Shown here: positions 10,211-20,027 of the stretch, in pieces
Position numbering within the stretch: position 1 is the first letter of the stretch
How the letters are laid out: each line of letters begins with the position of its first letter
NCBI GenBank assembly: GCA_029747585.1
Contig: JAPEVF010000064.1
Span: 101,571-127,218 of the forward strand
Source: Pleurotus djamor
Taxonomy: Eukaryota > Basidiomycota > Agaricomycetes > Agaricales > Pleurotaceae
Direction of reading: 5' to 3'
Length of the DNA stretch: 25,648 bases
The notes under the pieces: model-generated
What the model was told of the DNA's origin: nothing
Database searches by the model: none
Seen by the model: the letters and a program-made list of their open reading frames with translations, nothing else
Position numbers and translations under genes: made by a program

Positions 10211-11120
10211 CTACCATCATGTTGTACAACTATCGGTAAGCAACCCAGTCACTGGGAGCGCAATTGCGCAGCACTGGCTTAGGACACATACTCAAGTATA
10301 CGCACGACCCTAGTACGTCCCAATATGCCCTAGAGACCCCAAATGCTGATGAAACTCGGTACAAATTTTATTAAGGCAATCAGGCAGACGTAGCTCGCGC
10401 CCACGAATGTATCAACATATGCTTTCTATGCTTTAGAGATGACAGGTTTGTTATCATTTGAAAGTACAACGCTTTGGACGTTTAACAGACTTAACTTACG
10501 CGTTGCTCTGGATTTTAAGGCAGACGATAACCTATTCGCGTTGCGCTTTCCCAGAAGCCATATCGCTTAGCCGATATTGGGGCAGTAGCTGTCGCGAGCT
10601 CAATAGTGCCTTGAAATTCGGAAGAAGCATTGGACTTGTTGACAAATCGACGAGAGGACCGCTTGATACGTTCGGTGCCTAGGTCATCCACCCCATAAGC
10701 GCGCGAATTTCTGTAAGTCTCGAAAGCGAAGTATCTCTGAAATCCACGCTGCCACATTTCCATCTGGACTACTGGACTACCTGGTTGAGTGCTACGCTCA
10801 ACCGCATTTAGATGACATACTGCCGTCGTTTAACTTTGTCGATGCTCGTAGCGACGGTAAACTAGGTCGCGCCCCACCTCAACGGCAGCTATGACCTCCA
10901 TTTGGGCAAACTCAACCGCCAACAGGAAGCATCTTGTCAACCAGTCGTCAAACACATAGTCTACTCAACATATCCACATCGTAGCGTGCCCCTCCCACCC
11001 TCGGGGCTTTGTGGCAGTTGGCCTGGGTTGCAGCAGTCAGTGGGTCGTTGACGCTCAATCAATGGTACCTGGTATTGTTACAGAAGACGGTATCGAAGTG
11101 GGAGCGGGACAATGTCGCGA

Positions 11121-11126
11121 TATAAA
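11121..11126 (+). promoter_or_regulatory. TATA box of the FAD oxidase gene
   Basis: TATAAA (in GATATAAAGG) lies 63 bp before the ATG at 11184, with CT-rich sequence between. This gives a short, plausible 5' leader. Confidence 0.6.
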
Positions 11127-11183
11127 GGAGTGCCCGTAACTCAGTAATCCAACATTCAAACACTCTCCAACATCTCCATCGAC

Positions 11184-12891
11184 ATGCCTTCCTCCTTCTC
11201 TTCTCTCCTTCTCTTCGCTCTCATTACCTCCTCGCAAGCTGCTACCATCAGCAATGAACTGAGGAGGCAAATAGTCGCCAGTACTACCTGCGTAAGCCCT
11301 CTCTTTCCATTTTCAGCCGGAAGGTCTTCTTACTGTAAGCTCGCTTCTAGTGTCAAGACCTGCGCACCGCACTCGGCCCCAGCAAAGTCATGTTCCCTGG
11401 ATCTGCAGGCTTCCAGGAACTTAGTGAAGCATACTACACCGCTCAGAACTCGGACCTCACTGCCCAATGTCGCGTCTCTGCCACCAACGCAGAAGATGTC
11501 TCTGAGGCAGTCCAGATCGTCAAACAGGGGAACTGCACATTTTCCGTACGCTCGGTGGGCAACATGCCTTGGGCCGGCGCAGCGAACATTGCTAGCCCTG
11601 GCATCGCGATTGATCTACGTCGCATCGATGGTGTGTCCTTGTCTGCAGACAAGAAGGTGGCTAGCCTTGGTCCCGGCGGTACATGGGGCGCGGTATATGA
11701 CGCATTGGATCCTCATGGAGTCACCGTGGTCGGCGGTCGTTCCAATATCGTCGGTGTTGGTGGATTTATTCTTGGAGGTAAGGCAACTTTCCTTTTCTGT
11801 CGATGTCGATCAGGCTTCTTAAACATGTTCCCCCTACAGGCGGCTTCTCCAACCTTTCTCCCGAACACGGATTTGCTTCTGACAATGTCGTCAACTACGA
11901 AGTCGTTCTTTCCGACGGACGCATACTAAACGCGAATGCGACCTCTGAACCCGATCTCTTCTGGGGACTCAAAGGAGGAAGCACAAATCTTGGTATCATC
12001 ACTCGCTTTGATGTGAAGGCGTACCCCTTAACCCCCAAGTGGGGTGGGTTCAGAGGACACAATATCTCCACCGGTCCAGAGATATTCAATGCTATGACTC
12101 AGATGGTGGTCAAGCTGCGAAGCGATCCCCACGGTGGCGGCTCTGTTGTCTGGGGCTACAACGAGATAATGCAGAACGATACTATCTTTTCGTCTTATGC
12201 ATACCTCGGTGCCGATGTATCGCAAACGGACCTATTCGACGATATGTTGGCTGTTCCCTATATTCCTGGCACCGACTCCATTCGCGGCAATACCAACCAA
12301 CAGTCGTTGAGTGGAGAAGTCGACGATGCTTTCCCTTCTGGTCTTCGACGGATATTTTCGACTGTCACGCTCAAGGTCGATGTGGATATCGTTCTCGGTA
12401 TTTACGAGAAGTGCCATGAACTCTTCGCGCCGCTTGTTGGCAAGCCACAATTACAGTGGTCTGCTTCGTTCCAGCCCATTGCTGTCACGCATCTGCAGGC
12501 TACCGCGGCAAACGGCGGCACTCCCCTCGGTCTCTCTCCCACAGATGGTGACCTCATACGTAAGTCGTTTGCTCTCCGACATATGCATCAAGTCCCTAAC
12601 ACACAATTTCCTAACTTTACTCTAGTCTTAAACCTCAATACCGTTTGGGCATCTCAGTCTGACGATGCTGCCATGGAGAGCGCAGTTCGCGGCGTGATCG
12701 CTTGGGCGACACAAGAGGCGCAAGCGCGTAACGTCCTCCACCACTGGCTATACTCTAACTATGCCCTCCCCGAGCAAGCAGTTTATCCATCCTATGGTAC
12801 TGCTAACCACCTTCGCTTGAAGAGTATCCAAAGCACATATGATGCTGATTTCACATTCAAGCGTCTTTGGAAGGGTGGCTTCAAGATGTAA
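11184..12891 (+). CDS. Secreted FAD-linked oxidase (PCMH/BBE family)
   Basis: Flavoprotein oxidase of the vanillyl-alcohol-oxidase superfamily, FAD_binding_4 plus BBE domains, probably oxidising sugars, alcohols or secondary metabolites outside the cell; substrate unknown. Exons 11184-11291, 11351-11777, 11840-12559 and 12626-12891 give 506 aa. The signal peptide of about 19 residues ends SSQA. FAD-domain marks are PGSAGFQELSEAYYTAQN, ASPGIAIDLR, LGPGGTWGAVYDAL, GVGGFILGGGFS and GFASDNVVNYEVV. The BBE-like end has LYSNYALPEQAVYPSYG, RLKSIQSTYD and the usual final GGFK. The position that normally carries the flavin-linking His (RSGGH) reads RSVGN, with Asn near residue 107, so covalent FAD through this site is not expected. 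The last intron is a multiple of three without stops, so its retention would keep the frame. Confidence 0.88.
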
Positions 12892-13132
12892 CTCCCCATT
12901 GACGGTTACAGAGTAACGTATTTTTCCGCCTATATTAATTCACCTAGTTAGACTGGGACTCTATATGGTCGCTTATTCTCTATGTACTTGTATAATTGGG
13001 TTCCCTATAGTCGTTCGATAATAAACTTTTTCCAGTTGTAGCAGAGGTATGATTGAGTGGTGGGATCAGCGACGGATTAGTGCCGCATAGAATATGAAAC
13101 CAGTGACTGAGTTCTAGTTGATTGATCAGGTC

Positions 13133-13983
13133 CTATGAGAGCTTTGGAGGTGTAGGAGAATCAGGTTTGTCTTCTTGGGGAGGAGTGGTGGTGTACGAAT
13201 CCCGTTCTTCAGCCGTTTCTGACTTCGTGCCGGATGTATCAGGCGTCGATGCTGAAGGAAGCCGTGTAAGTTGGACTCGAGGCAAAGGTAGAGGTGTGTC
13301 GCGGAATTCCGCCCATCCTCCCCTCAAGCCAATCTCCACCACTCGTTCCAAAATCCTCGACAACTCATCATTCCTCTGGCGCTCCTCCCGAAGTTCGTCT
13401 TCCCATTTCGTAGCCAACAAATCCACCTTGGAAGTCAGCTCCGTCACCTTCGTCTCCAATTCATCTAGCTTGTCATCTACACCTTCGCGTCGTTTCGAAG
13501 TATTCCGAGACGACCGCCATGTTTCTCCGATGATCAGAGCTGCGGCCACGCTGAAGAGAAAGCCTTCAGCTAGGGCATTGGCTCCGTTTTCGATGGCTCT
13601 GAGAAGCAAGAGTCAGTTTCCATGGTACAGAAAAGAGGCTCAGAGGAGCGCACCTCGTCTCTGATAGTGGCCGTATGTTCACGGCTGGTGACCCGAGCAA
13701 ATTCGTGCGCATCCGAACTTCTACGCGATACATCCACTGCGCAAGGTCAACACAGAGACTTCGAAACCGCTCATGCCTAAGCAAGAAAGCAATGTATCAA
13801 TCAAAGTCACAGGAAATTCTGAGGAAGAGACGGACTGCTTGGCTTGATTCTTGAGCTGAGCACTTATTGGCTTGGCTAATGTCTCCACAACTTGAATTTC
13901 AGTGTTCAACGCCGAGAGGTCACATTTCGAGCATCAGCGATACTTACTCGGACAATAAGTGTGCCAATCTTGACGGTCGCCAT
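13133..13983 (-). CDS. OPA3: OPA3 family mitochondrial protein
   Basis: OPA3-like protein, associated in animals with the mitochondrial membranes and lipid balance; biochemical role not settled. Exons 13983-13948, 13882-13836, 13776-13654 and 13598-13133 give 223 aa. The N-terminus MATVKIGTLIVRTLAKPIS is typical, followed by QLKNQAKQHERFR, LAQWMYRVEVRMRTNLLG, NIRPLSETRAIENGAN and a membrane-like GFLFSVAAALIIGETW. A predicted coiled coil follows (DDKLDELETKVTEL onward, about residues 120-165). The tail is Pro/Ser/Thr-rich and longer than the animal protein. The gene converges with the upstream FAD oxidase, with 241 bp between the stops. The family match is strong. Confidence 0.92.
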
Positions 13984-14088
13984 CGTCGGTCGTTGTAGCT
14001 TTGAAGGAAGGAGAGTGAGACGTTGAAGAACGGCAAGGGACTCAAGTTGAAGGTTACTATTACGTAAAGGTTGGTTATGTCGAGCACC

Positions 14089-14093
14089 AAAAA
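14089..14093 (-). terminator. Pol III terminator of the tRNA
   Basis: Five T on the minus strand, two bases after the discriminator end of the tRNA, matching a standard RNA polymerase III stop. Confidence 0.75.
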
Positions 14094-14095
14094 GC

Positions 14096-14175
14096 TACAC
14101 CGAGCGGGAGTCGAACCCACGCCGCTTGCTACCCCAGCATGGAAGGCAAGCATGATACCGTTTCACCATCGGTGT
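14096..14175 (-). tRNA. tRNA-Gly (UCC) with a 9-nt intron
   Basis: Folds as a full cloverleaf on the minus strand. The acceptor stem is ACACCGA/TCGGTGT with discriminator A. The D arm starts GTGAAACGGTATCAT. The anticodon stem is CTTGC/GCAAG. The T arm is GTGGG TTCGACT CCCGC. The anticodon region is 16 nt where 7 are expected. Taking the loop as CTTCCA plus one base gives anticodon UCC (Gly) and a 9-nt intron just 3' of it, the canonical tRNA intron site. No CCA is encoded, as in eukaryotes. The body resembles fungal tRNA-Gly(UCC). Confidence 0.85.
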
Positions 14176-14522
14176 CGTTACTATGCAACGACAGTTTTCA
14201 TGCCATGAAATGCGAGACTTTCATTGGAGTACGGTACTTATGGCGCCGAGACTGCCTCTCTCCAATGAAACATCACAGGCCGAAGTCGAGTCGGTTGAAC
14301 CTCGTACTTATTATGGATTATTATTCGAAGCATGGACAATAATATTACTATACTCAGGTAAGACAATTGATATAACTTGTGAGTCTAAAACCTTGAAAAA
14401 TCTGGTAGTGAGTCGGGACGATTAGGGATTAGAAGAAGATTCATAGAGAGGGAGTATGGCTCACCCGTGTCTAATCGTGGTATGAATGGTAGTAAAGTAG
14501 CTTCATGCGTCAATCATCTGCG
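14176..14522. other. Intergenic: between tRNA and PAC1
   Basis: Holds the tRNA upstream region and PAC1 3' sequence. Two small symmetric elements are visible: TTTCATG-C-CATGAAA at 14196-14210, and an 11-bp inverted pair TTTCATTGGAG / CTCCAATGAAA at 14219-14229 and 14260-14270. No gene seen. Confidence 0.6.
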
Positions 14523-16387
14523 TTATGGGCACCAGATCTTCACCACCTGATGTGAACGTGCTCAGCGTGAAGACGGCTCCGGGATGAAGGGTGTGAACAT
14601 ACCTTGTCGGTGCCGCCAGTGGCAATTACATTCACCGCCTTCTCTGGATCTTCTTTTCCGTCGGGTGAAAGCGCAGAACGGCCCCAAGAGAGACACTGTG
14701 CAAACGGACTGTGTGCTTCAACTGTTCTTCACATCAGCAAAGGCAAAGAAGATAGTGGAACGAATCAAGGCCTCACTCTTCCGTAGACACCGGCCAGTTC
14801 GTAGATCCCATACTCGCATGGTATGATCGTCAGCGACAGAAAGAAGGTATTTCCCTGAGGGATGGAAGGTAAGCGCCTGTACCCATCCATCATGGCCAAC
14901 CTACGAAACGATAAACGGCTAAGGACGATGAAAGGGAAGAAAAACGGGAGTATGAGACGCACAAAAGTCCATAGGCAGCTCCCACGAAGGGCATCCCATA
15001 GCTTGATCGTCTTATCACGCGCCGCAGTCAGGACAAAGGATATGGAGAGAGAATCCACTTTCGCGGATTGCGTCGTTGCAGGCTAGGCATTCCGAGATTA
15101 GTTTCCAAAGTATAGCAGATTGATCAGACCTTGCTTACCTGAGCGATGAGTTCTCGTACAGCCGGTATCGAAACGGTTGGTACGAAAACGGCACTTTCTA
15201 GCCTGTTATCGTGACCGCGCATTTCCGACTTCATCGCTCCGGACTCTAGATCTGTTATCCGAGCAGTCTAAGAACGACTGTGAGCGAAGAGAACAGAAAA
15301 CGCGATGATGATCTTACGTGATCGTCACCACATGTCAAGAGCAGTCGACCATCAGGACTCGGTAAAGCAGATCGAATCCACTCCTCGTGTGGCCGCAGTG
15401 TTTTGATACAATGTCTGACCAACAAGAAGTAATTGGGAGTGTACAAGGGGAAATGCAAGGAACTGACGTTGTTTGAACATCCCACACCCTCACCGTATGG
15501 TCGCGGCTTGACGACACCACACGAGCATCCCCTGGCAGAAATCGCACCGATGATATCGAATGCTCATGTCCACGCAGTGTTGAGAAATTCTTATACTCTT
15601 CTGCAACATTCCAGAGTTTGATGAATAGATCGTCTGAGCAAGTAACTAGATCCAAGCAGGCGATGAGCGCAGCAATAACTTCGGTCAACGCAGTCACTTG
15701 CCTAGTATTTTCCCTGTTGAATCGTAATCGCAGTCTGTTACTGACTTCGTATGACTCTTCAGCGTTCGTTCTAGTTCCCCCGACTCCCAATCCCATATTT
15801 TCGCGGTCGAATCCACAGATGCAGATACAACAACTGGGTAAAGTGGGTGGAAACAAACGGCGTTGATCTTGTCTCGGTGGCCGACGAGCGTATGTTTTGC
15901 AGGCGCGCTAGGTAGCCATTCTCTATTCGCCCGCTTCCCACTCGTCGCTGGACCCATGTTCGCCATCTCCTCTATCGTCTGCGCGAGTCGCGACTCCAAC
16001 TCAACAATCTACCCCAATCAACGAACTCGGTCAATCGCTGCGTCCCGCCTATAACGACACGTCGTACACACCTTCTTCTGCATCCTAATCACACTCGTCC
16101 ATTTCTTCACTAACAACCCGCTGGAAGTCGCGTTCGGATCGGGGGTAAACTCAGCCTAATAGAGATTTAGTTAGTTTAACCAGTCACAAGTGAGATTTAA
16201 CCTCGCCGCTCACCATATCCGGTGCTTCCTCACGTAATTGCTCGAAGGATTTCTTGTATCCCGCGTTATACAGATAATCGAGCATGGCCTTGTGCCTATA
16301 AACCGATTTCAGGAGGGCCATGGCTAGCAACTTATTGAAAGTCACGAACAAGTCATGTTGTTGTCTATCTGAGAGATGAGACGCCAT
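14523..16387 (-). CDS. PAC1: Nuclear distribution protein PAC1/LIS1 (dynein regulator)
   Basis: Cytoplasmic dynein regulator needed for nuclear migration and hyphal growth. Exons: 16387-16350, 16295-16202, 16155-16072, 16008-15702, 15645-15468, 15414-15318, 15267-15139, 15082-14963, 14900-14777, 14721-14603, 14546-14523; total 437 aa, normal for the family. The N-terminal LisH motif reads [37 protein letters not shown] and a short coiled coil follow ([15 protein letters not shown]). Seven WD40 blades come next, with blade ends such as [39 protein letters not shown] and DHTMRVWDL. The protein ends VVKIWCP. Intron 15646-15701 uses a GC donor (AG|GCAAGT). The first intron is 54 nt and in frame, so an unspliced reading stays open and could mislead a gene finder. 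Confidence 0.94.
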
Positions 16388-16759
16388 GGCAAGGATTCTT
16401 TGCGCGTTTTGGTTGATATCCGGGTCTTGGGATGGTTATACGTCGTGAAATGAGGCGAAGAAAATGCGTTACAGAGAGTTGCTAAAGTAACTAGAATATT
16501 GATTGCCTCCCACGTGAGCCTTGAGCGTCTGCTCTCAGCGCCTACCTGAATTAGGGGTCGAGGACCCGCGACCGGTGAGAATGAACTTGGTCTGTGGGCC
16601 GTTGCCACGGCACGGCGGACGAGTCCTTCTTTCCATCTAAGTTTAAAGTATGATATTGTCACAAAGCTTCGGAGTACAGGGCTGAGTATGCTTTTTTTTG
16701 GCAGGCGGTGAGACTCCGGTCAGGATTGCATCCTACCAAGGATTGAACCGAACTCTACT
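16388..16759. other. Divergent promoter region between PAC1 and the 179-aa gene
   Basis: These 372 bp separate two outward-facing starts. A T8 run lies near 16691-16698. No TATA box is obvious, and no gene is seen. Confidence 0.55.
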
Positions 16760-17405
16760 ATGAAGGTGACTCTAAACGTAGGGGATATTATCCGGATATA
16801 CAAAGCAACTGACCAGCAAAACTTCAAGTCTTCGGCGATTCGCGAACGCGCTTCTTCTGGAATTGTTCTGGAACATTCCGAAGTCAACAACAAAAGCAAG
16901 CGAGAGGACTCCTACCAAGGGTTACTAAAGTTGAAGTAAGTGTTAGTCCGTCCACCATAGACGAGCCAGGGGCTCACTGACCGGATGTGATGAAAAACTC
17001 AGAGCAGCATACTTCACGCAGGATACGCCTGTGCCCTTGAAGCATCACAAGGTTTCGGAATGGGCGACAAAACTAGAATCTGTAAGTGAAGCTGATATTC
17101 ACATTGCCAAAAACCAAGCTTACACAGGGAACACGAGGACGTCTTTTGAATCTCTCGTGAGCAAATCCTCGTGACATGGTTACAACAGTGTATAGGATGG
17201 GAAATACATTCAAGTTCCTCGTCGATGTGACAATGGGAAAGTTCCTGAAGTGTATCACTGGTATCAATATTACGGAGAGCGACATACTTATCAGGAAAAG
17301 ACGAAGGCGCATCTCAAAAGCGCAGGGTATCGATTCATCCAAGTAAAGGAAGTAGTAGTCCCGGAGTATGAGAGAATAGTGGGGACAATAGGGATGACTC
17401 GGTGA
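16760..17405 (+). CDS. Unrecognised 179-aa protein
   Basis: I do not recognise the family. Three exons, 16760-16935, 17003-17156 and 17196-17405, join in phase (176+154+210 nt) to 179 codons plus stop, starting MKVTLNVGDIIRIYKATDQ. The second exon stays open for its full length, and the last reads DGKYIQVPRRCDNGKVPEVY, then HWYQYYGERHTYQEKTKAHL and a lysine/valine-rich end. The middle is charged, with no membrane segment or signal peptide. The amphipathic, aromatic-rich last exon looks like a folded domain. The second intron is only 39 bp, which is short here. The gene is divergent from PAC1, with a degenerate repeat block starting 64 bp after the stop. Without homology this stays a prediction based on frame and splice consistency. 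Confidence 0.6.
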
Positions 17406-17468
17406 TGGGACAGGAGTCCATGGATGCGTCGAACATCATAGGTGCGTAGACCTTCACAATGGACTGAT

Positions 17469-17794
17469 TCTCGTGAGTACGAGAGTCTTGAAGGACGCGT
17501 GAGACGCGTGGCAAAGGGATTGCAAAGACAGAGCTCGATGGGCTGAAATGTCCTGAGAGTTGTCGCGAAGGATCCAGATCTAGTGAATACAAGTATGTAA
17601 GGTGAATCTCGTATCTCGTATACACGAGAGTCTTGAAGAAGCGCGTAAGAAGTGCTTGACGTGAATATGGCGTGACGCGCGAAGGGTGTGCAAAGGTGAT
17701 CTCAAAGACAGGGAAGGCGCAGGACTCGGACTCGTCGCGAAGGGTAAGAATCTCGTAAATACGAGAATGAGGAATAAGTCTCGTAGGTATAAGA
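17469..17794. repeat. Degenerate repeats with TCTCGT-N4-ACGAGA palindromes
   Basis: Three perfect copies of TCTCGT-4 nt-ACGAGA lie at 17469-17484, 17614-17629 and 17751-17766; a fourth, decayed copy is at 17779-17794. Copies 1, 2 and 4 are followed by GTCTTGA(A/T)GRA and a GCG-rich stretch. About 50-70 bp later the first two units share GCAAAGG...CAAAGACAG. Spacing of the palindromes is about 145, 137 and 28 bp, so two long units plus a partial one. Confidence 0.75.
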
Positions 17795-18153
17795 GTCTTG
17801 ATGAAGCGCAGGACACGTATAACTCGCGTATAACACATCATAGACGCGTGGAGGAATCATCTTGAGTGGAAGCCGAGAGATGGGACAAGTTGGGATAACC
17901 ACAACGCGTCGTGCTCACGGCTGTGACGCGGACGCACGTCCTGTGGCCCTAAGAAGAGGATTTCCTTGTAATCCTGGAGCATTGTGACCCGGTGCCGAGG
18001 GTTGACGAGACCAAGTACTCTACAGTTTCAACTTGATGTGGGCAGTGGGGATTGGAAGAGACAAGGGCTGCAAAGAGTCTGGTGGCGAGTTCCAGTAGAA
18101 ACATACAGCGCGCAAAAGAATTGAGGGAGCAGATACAAAGTAGATACTTTCAA

Positions 18154-18187
18154 ACAAAATCGAAGTGTGGCCACAAAATCGAAGTGT
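18154..18187 (+). repeat. Short direct repeat (15 nt, two copies)
   Basis: ACAAAATCGAAGTGT occurs at 18154-18168 and again at 18173-18187, with 4 nt between. No function suggested. Confidence 0.75.
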
Positions 18188-18491
18188 ACAATAGGCGGGA
18201 GACAAGGGGCAAGAGAGGGGAACTGAACGAGGGGAGTGAGAGACAGACCTAGACGCATCCAGACTGATCTAGACCACGTCGTGGTAAAAGAAACGAGGCG
18301 TGACTTTTGCAAATCGAACAAATAAAGCACAAACAAAGGTCATCCAATCAGAGTCGGGCGCTAGAGGGAATTGACCAATCGGAGGGCACGAAAAAGCTGA
18401 TGCTAAGAGAAACTTCGTTTCGTATCAACGAGCCTTCGTTGCACTCAGGACTCGTAACTTCGCGGACTCAGGCGCACGCAACCATGGTTGT

Positions 18492-18520
18492 CGATGATCG
18501 ATGATCGATGATCGATTGAT
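18492..18520 (+). repeat. CGATGAT heptanucleotide microsatellite
   Basis: Three tandem CGATGAT units followed by CGATTGAT. Probably simple slippage sequence. Confidence 0.8.
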
Positions 18521-18547
18521 CTTCCAAAAGAGGATGCGACGTTCTCT

Positions 18548-18569
18548 GGGCGTCTTGGAGCAGACGCCC
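18548..18569. repeat. 8-bp hairpin
   Basis: GGGCGTCT (18548-18555) and AGACGCCC (18562-18569) form a perfect stem with a 6-nt loop. No T run follows, so a pol III terminator is not implied. Confidence 0.6.
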
Positions 18570-18778
18570 TGGAGAAACGAGCCCCTGTTGATTACCCCCT
18601 GAGTGCCCAAAGTTTCATTTTGTCGACTTCTCTTTGTTCCTTTTTCTACAGGGTACCTCGCTCTGCTATTTGGATTTACATTGATAATACAATGTTAAAT
18701 GCTTGTACTGGTCATTCAGGGCATGGTTCATTACTTATATAGACACAGAAGAGATATTGTAAGTAGTATGTAGACCAA

Positions 18779-19634
18779 TTAGTGGTCGCACTTCAACTCA
18801 ACTCCGGAATCGGGGAACTCTGACGGATGGTTTTTGTAGTGCTCAATTTTTTCCAAAAGCTGCTGGTATTCAGGTAGGGCCGTCTATCGAGCGTCTGGGT
18901 AAGTATGATGCATCTCTCTGTGCCAGGAGACCCCTACCGTAGTTGCAGAGGCGTATGGGAGGACGCCATTTTCTCCCATATCGACGATGGCGAGGCCAGG
19001 TGTTGCGGCAGCCAGATTTCTGGAAAATTGCTTGCAGTGATTGCACATGGGCTTTCGATAGTAGGGGGGAAAGGTCTGCATCGAGCAGGTCCAGACGACA
19101 TGTAGACGACCAATGACGTAGGCATTGATGACGGCTGGATACAAGGTCGAGAATTCGCCACAATTGCCCACCTGCCAAGCATGCTGCTGCCGGATACCCT
19201 CATGAAGATGCTGAGGAATTTGAGTGAGCCTCAGCGTCCTTTCCAATTGGCGTGCATTTTGAGAACGTGGGGGACCGGAGTAGTCAAAATATTGATTATG
19301 TCGGTTGGAGTATGAATGGGAAACTGTTGCGGGTCGTTGATTGCGAGGTACCACCTCCATGGTGAGATTAAGAAGGCGCCTCATCTCTGTAGTATCCCCA
19401 GGGAGAACCTGGACTCCTTGTGCGTTAGCTTGAGCGGAATAGGCCCCAGCGTAGCGAGAGGGATGAGATTGGCCTTGATACGCGTTATATTGAGCATATT
19501 GCTGAGCAATTCTGTCAATCTCTGCGGTATTCTGTGGTGCATTTGCGTCTTAAAGGAAGCCATAATGATTAGAACTGATCTAGAGTATGAAAGATTGGCT
19601 CTATCTTACTCTGGTTNTGTTGTTGGTTGTTCAT
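18779..19634 (-). CDS. Deaminase-like protein with a C-x-E ... C-x-x-C signature
   Basis: Three exons, 19634-19610, 19548-18938 and 18883-18779, give 246 aa. The first ~60 residues are rich in Gln, Asn, Ala and Tyr. The centre (residues 64-130) is basic with many Arg and Gln. The C-terminal half has WQVGNCGEF, with Cys near 138 and Glu near 140. About 37 residues later comes KPMCNHCKQF, with Cys near 177 and 180, and then a strand-like GLAIVDMG. This layout of a zinc Cys, a catalytic Glu and a CxxC pair is that of the nucleotide/nucleic-acid deaminase superfamily; the identification is inference from motif order and spacing, not a homologue I can name. The last 35 residues form an acidic/basic helix (LPEYQQLLEKIEHYKNH) on a separate exon. 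No signal peptide. The gene is divergent from the F-box gene, 393 bp apart. Alternative: an unrelated zinc-binding protein. Confidence 0.6.
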
Positions 19635-20027
19635 GGTGATTTGCGGTTGAGGAAACGATGAGTGCTTGAGTAGGCTGCTGTAGATGAGATATGGGAGGTA
19701 TGCAGCTCATCTGCGTTGTTTTATAGGCCATGGTGAGTCGCCGCTGCTAGTTGGGACGAACCATGCAAATCCTAGTACTTGGGCGATGGGGGCTACTCCT
19801 GATACAGCCCCTAGCAATCCCGACTTGCTGCAGAATTGGTCGACAATCCCAAGACAATCCGTACTTGCTTTTAGTGCATCGATGAGGCGCAACCGGCGAC
19901 TCGCCTTACTGCGCTCACTACTCGATCAACGAGGATNCTTGTCCTGGCCTTACCTTGGCCTCCATAATACAGTGCGAATCGACTCCGAAAAATCGACTGT
20001 GCCGAAGCTGTGTGAAATGAGGCGCGA
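19635..20027. other. Divergent promoter region between deaminase-like and F-box genes
   Basis: These 393 bp carry no supported gene. Open frames on both strands here overlap each other and have no family resemblance. An AT-rich AATTAATATTAATATT tract lies just downstream, within the first codons of the long F-box model. Confidence 0.5.

Larger units (their letters stand above)
9886..11183. other. Large intergenic region
   Basis: The left end is the GH5 3' region with a T-rich run near 9910-9930; the right end is the promoter of the FAD oxidase. Open frames on both strands (for example 10458-10682) resemble nothing and lack splice continuity. An 18-bp perfect palindrome lies at 10193-10210, and a 7-bp stem hairpin (GGTTGAG/CTCAACC) at 10783-10803. 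No RNA gene recognised. Confidence 0.55.
17406..18778. other. Repeat-rich intergenic region
   Basis: No gene supported. It holds the palindromic degenerate repeats at 17469-17794, a 15-nt direct repeat (18154-18168 and 18173-18187), a short CGATGAT tandem and an 8-bp perfect hairpin. A long minus-strand open frame over 17335-17841 is best explained by the repeat composition. The left end serves as the 3' region of the 179-aa gene and the right end as that of the deaminase-like gene. Confidence 0.55.

Noticed and set aside
10458..10763. Opposite-strand open frames of 74 and 82 aa in the large intergenic region
   Set aside because: They overlap each other, have no domain, and codon content is unlike the neighbouring genes.
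10783..10803. A GGTTGAG/CTCAACC hairpin
   Set aside because: The stem is only 7 bp with no associated gene or terminator; expected by chance in this length.
13122..13664. A 180-aa plus-strand open frame
   Set aside because: It is the antisense shadow of the last OPA3 exon, which has strong family support.
16684..16730. A possible upstream exon of the 179-aa gene after the T-rich run and TTGGCAG
   Set aside because: The acceptor-like site is good, but no upstream donor or coding sequence joins it, and the ATG at 16760 already starts the open frame.
17335..17841. A 168-aa minus-strand open frame
   Set aside because: It covers the palindromic repeats, has Arg/Ser/Leu-rich repetitive content, overlaps the end of the 179-aa gene on the other strand and shows no domain. 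Repeat composition explains it.
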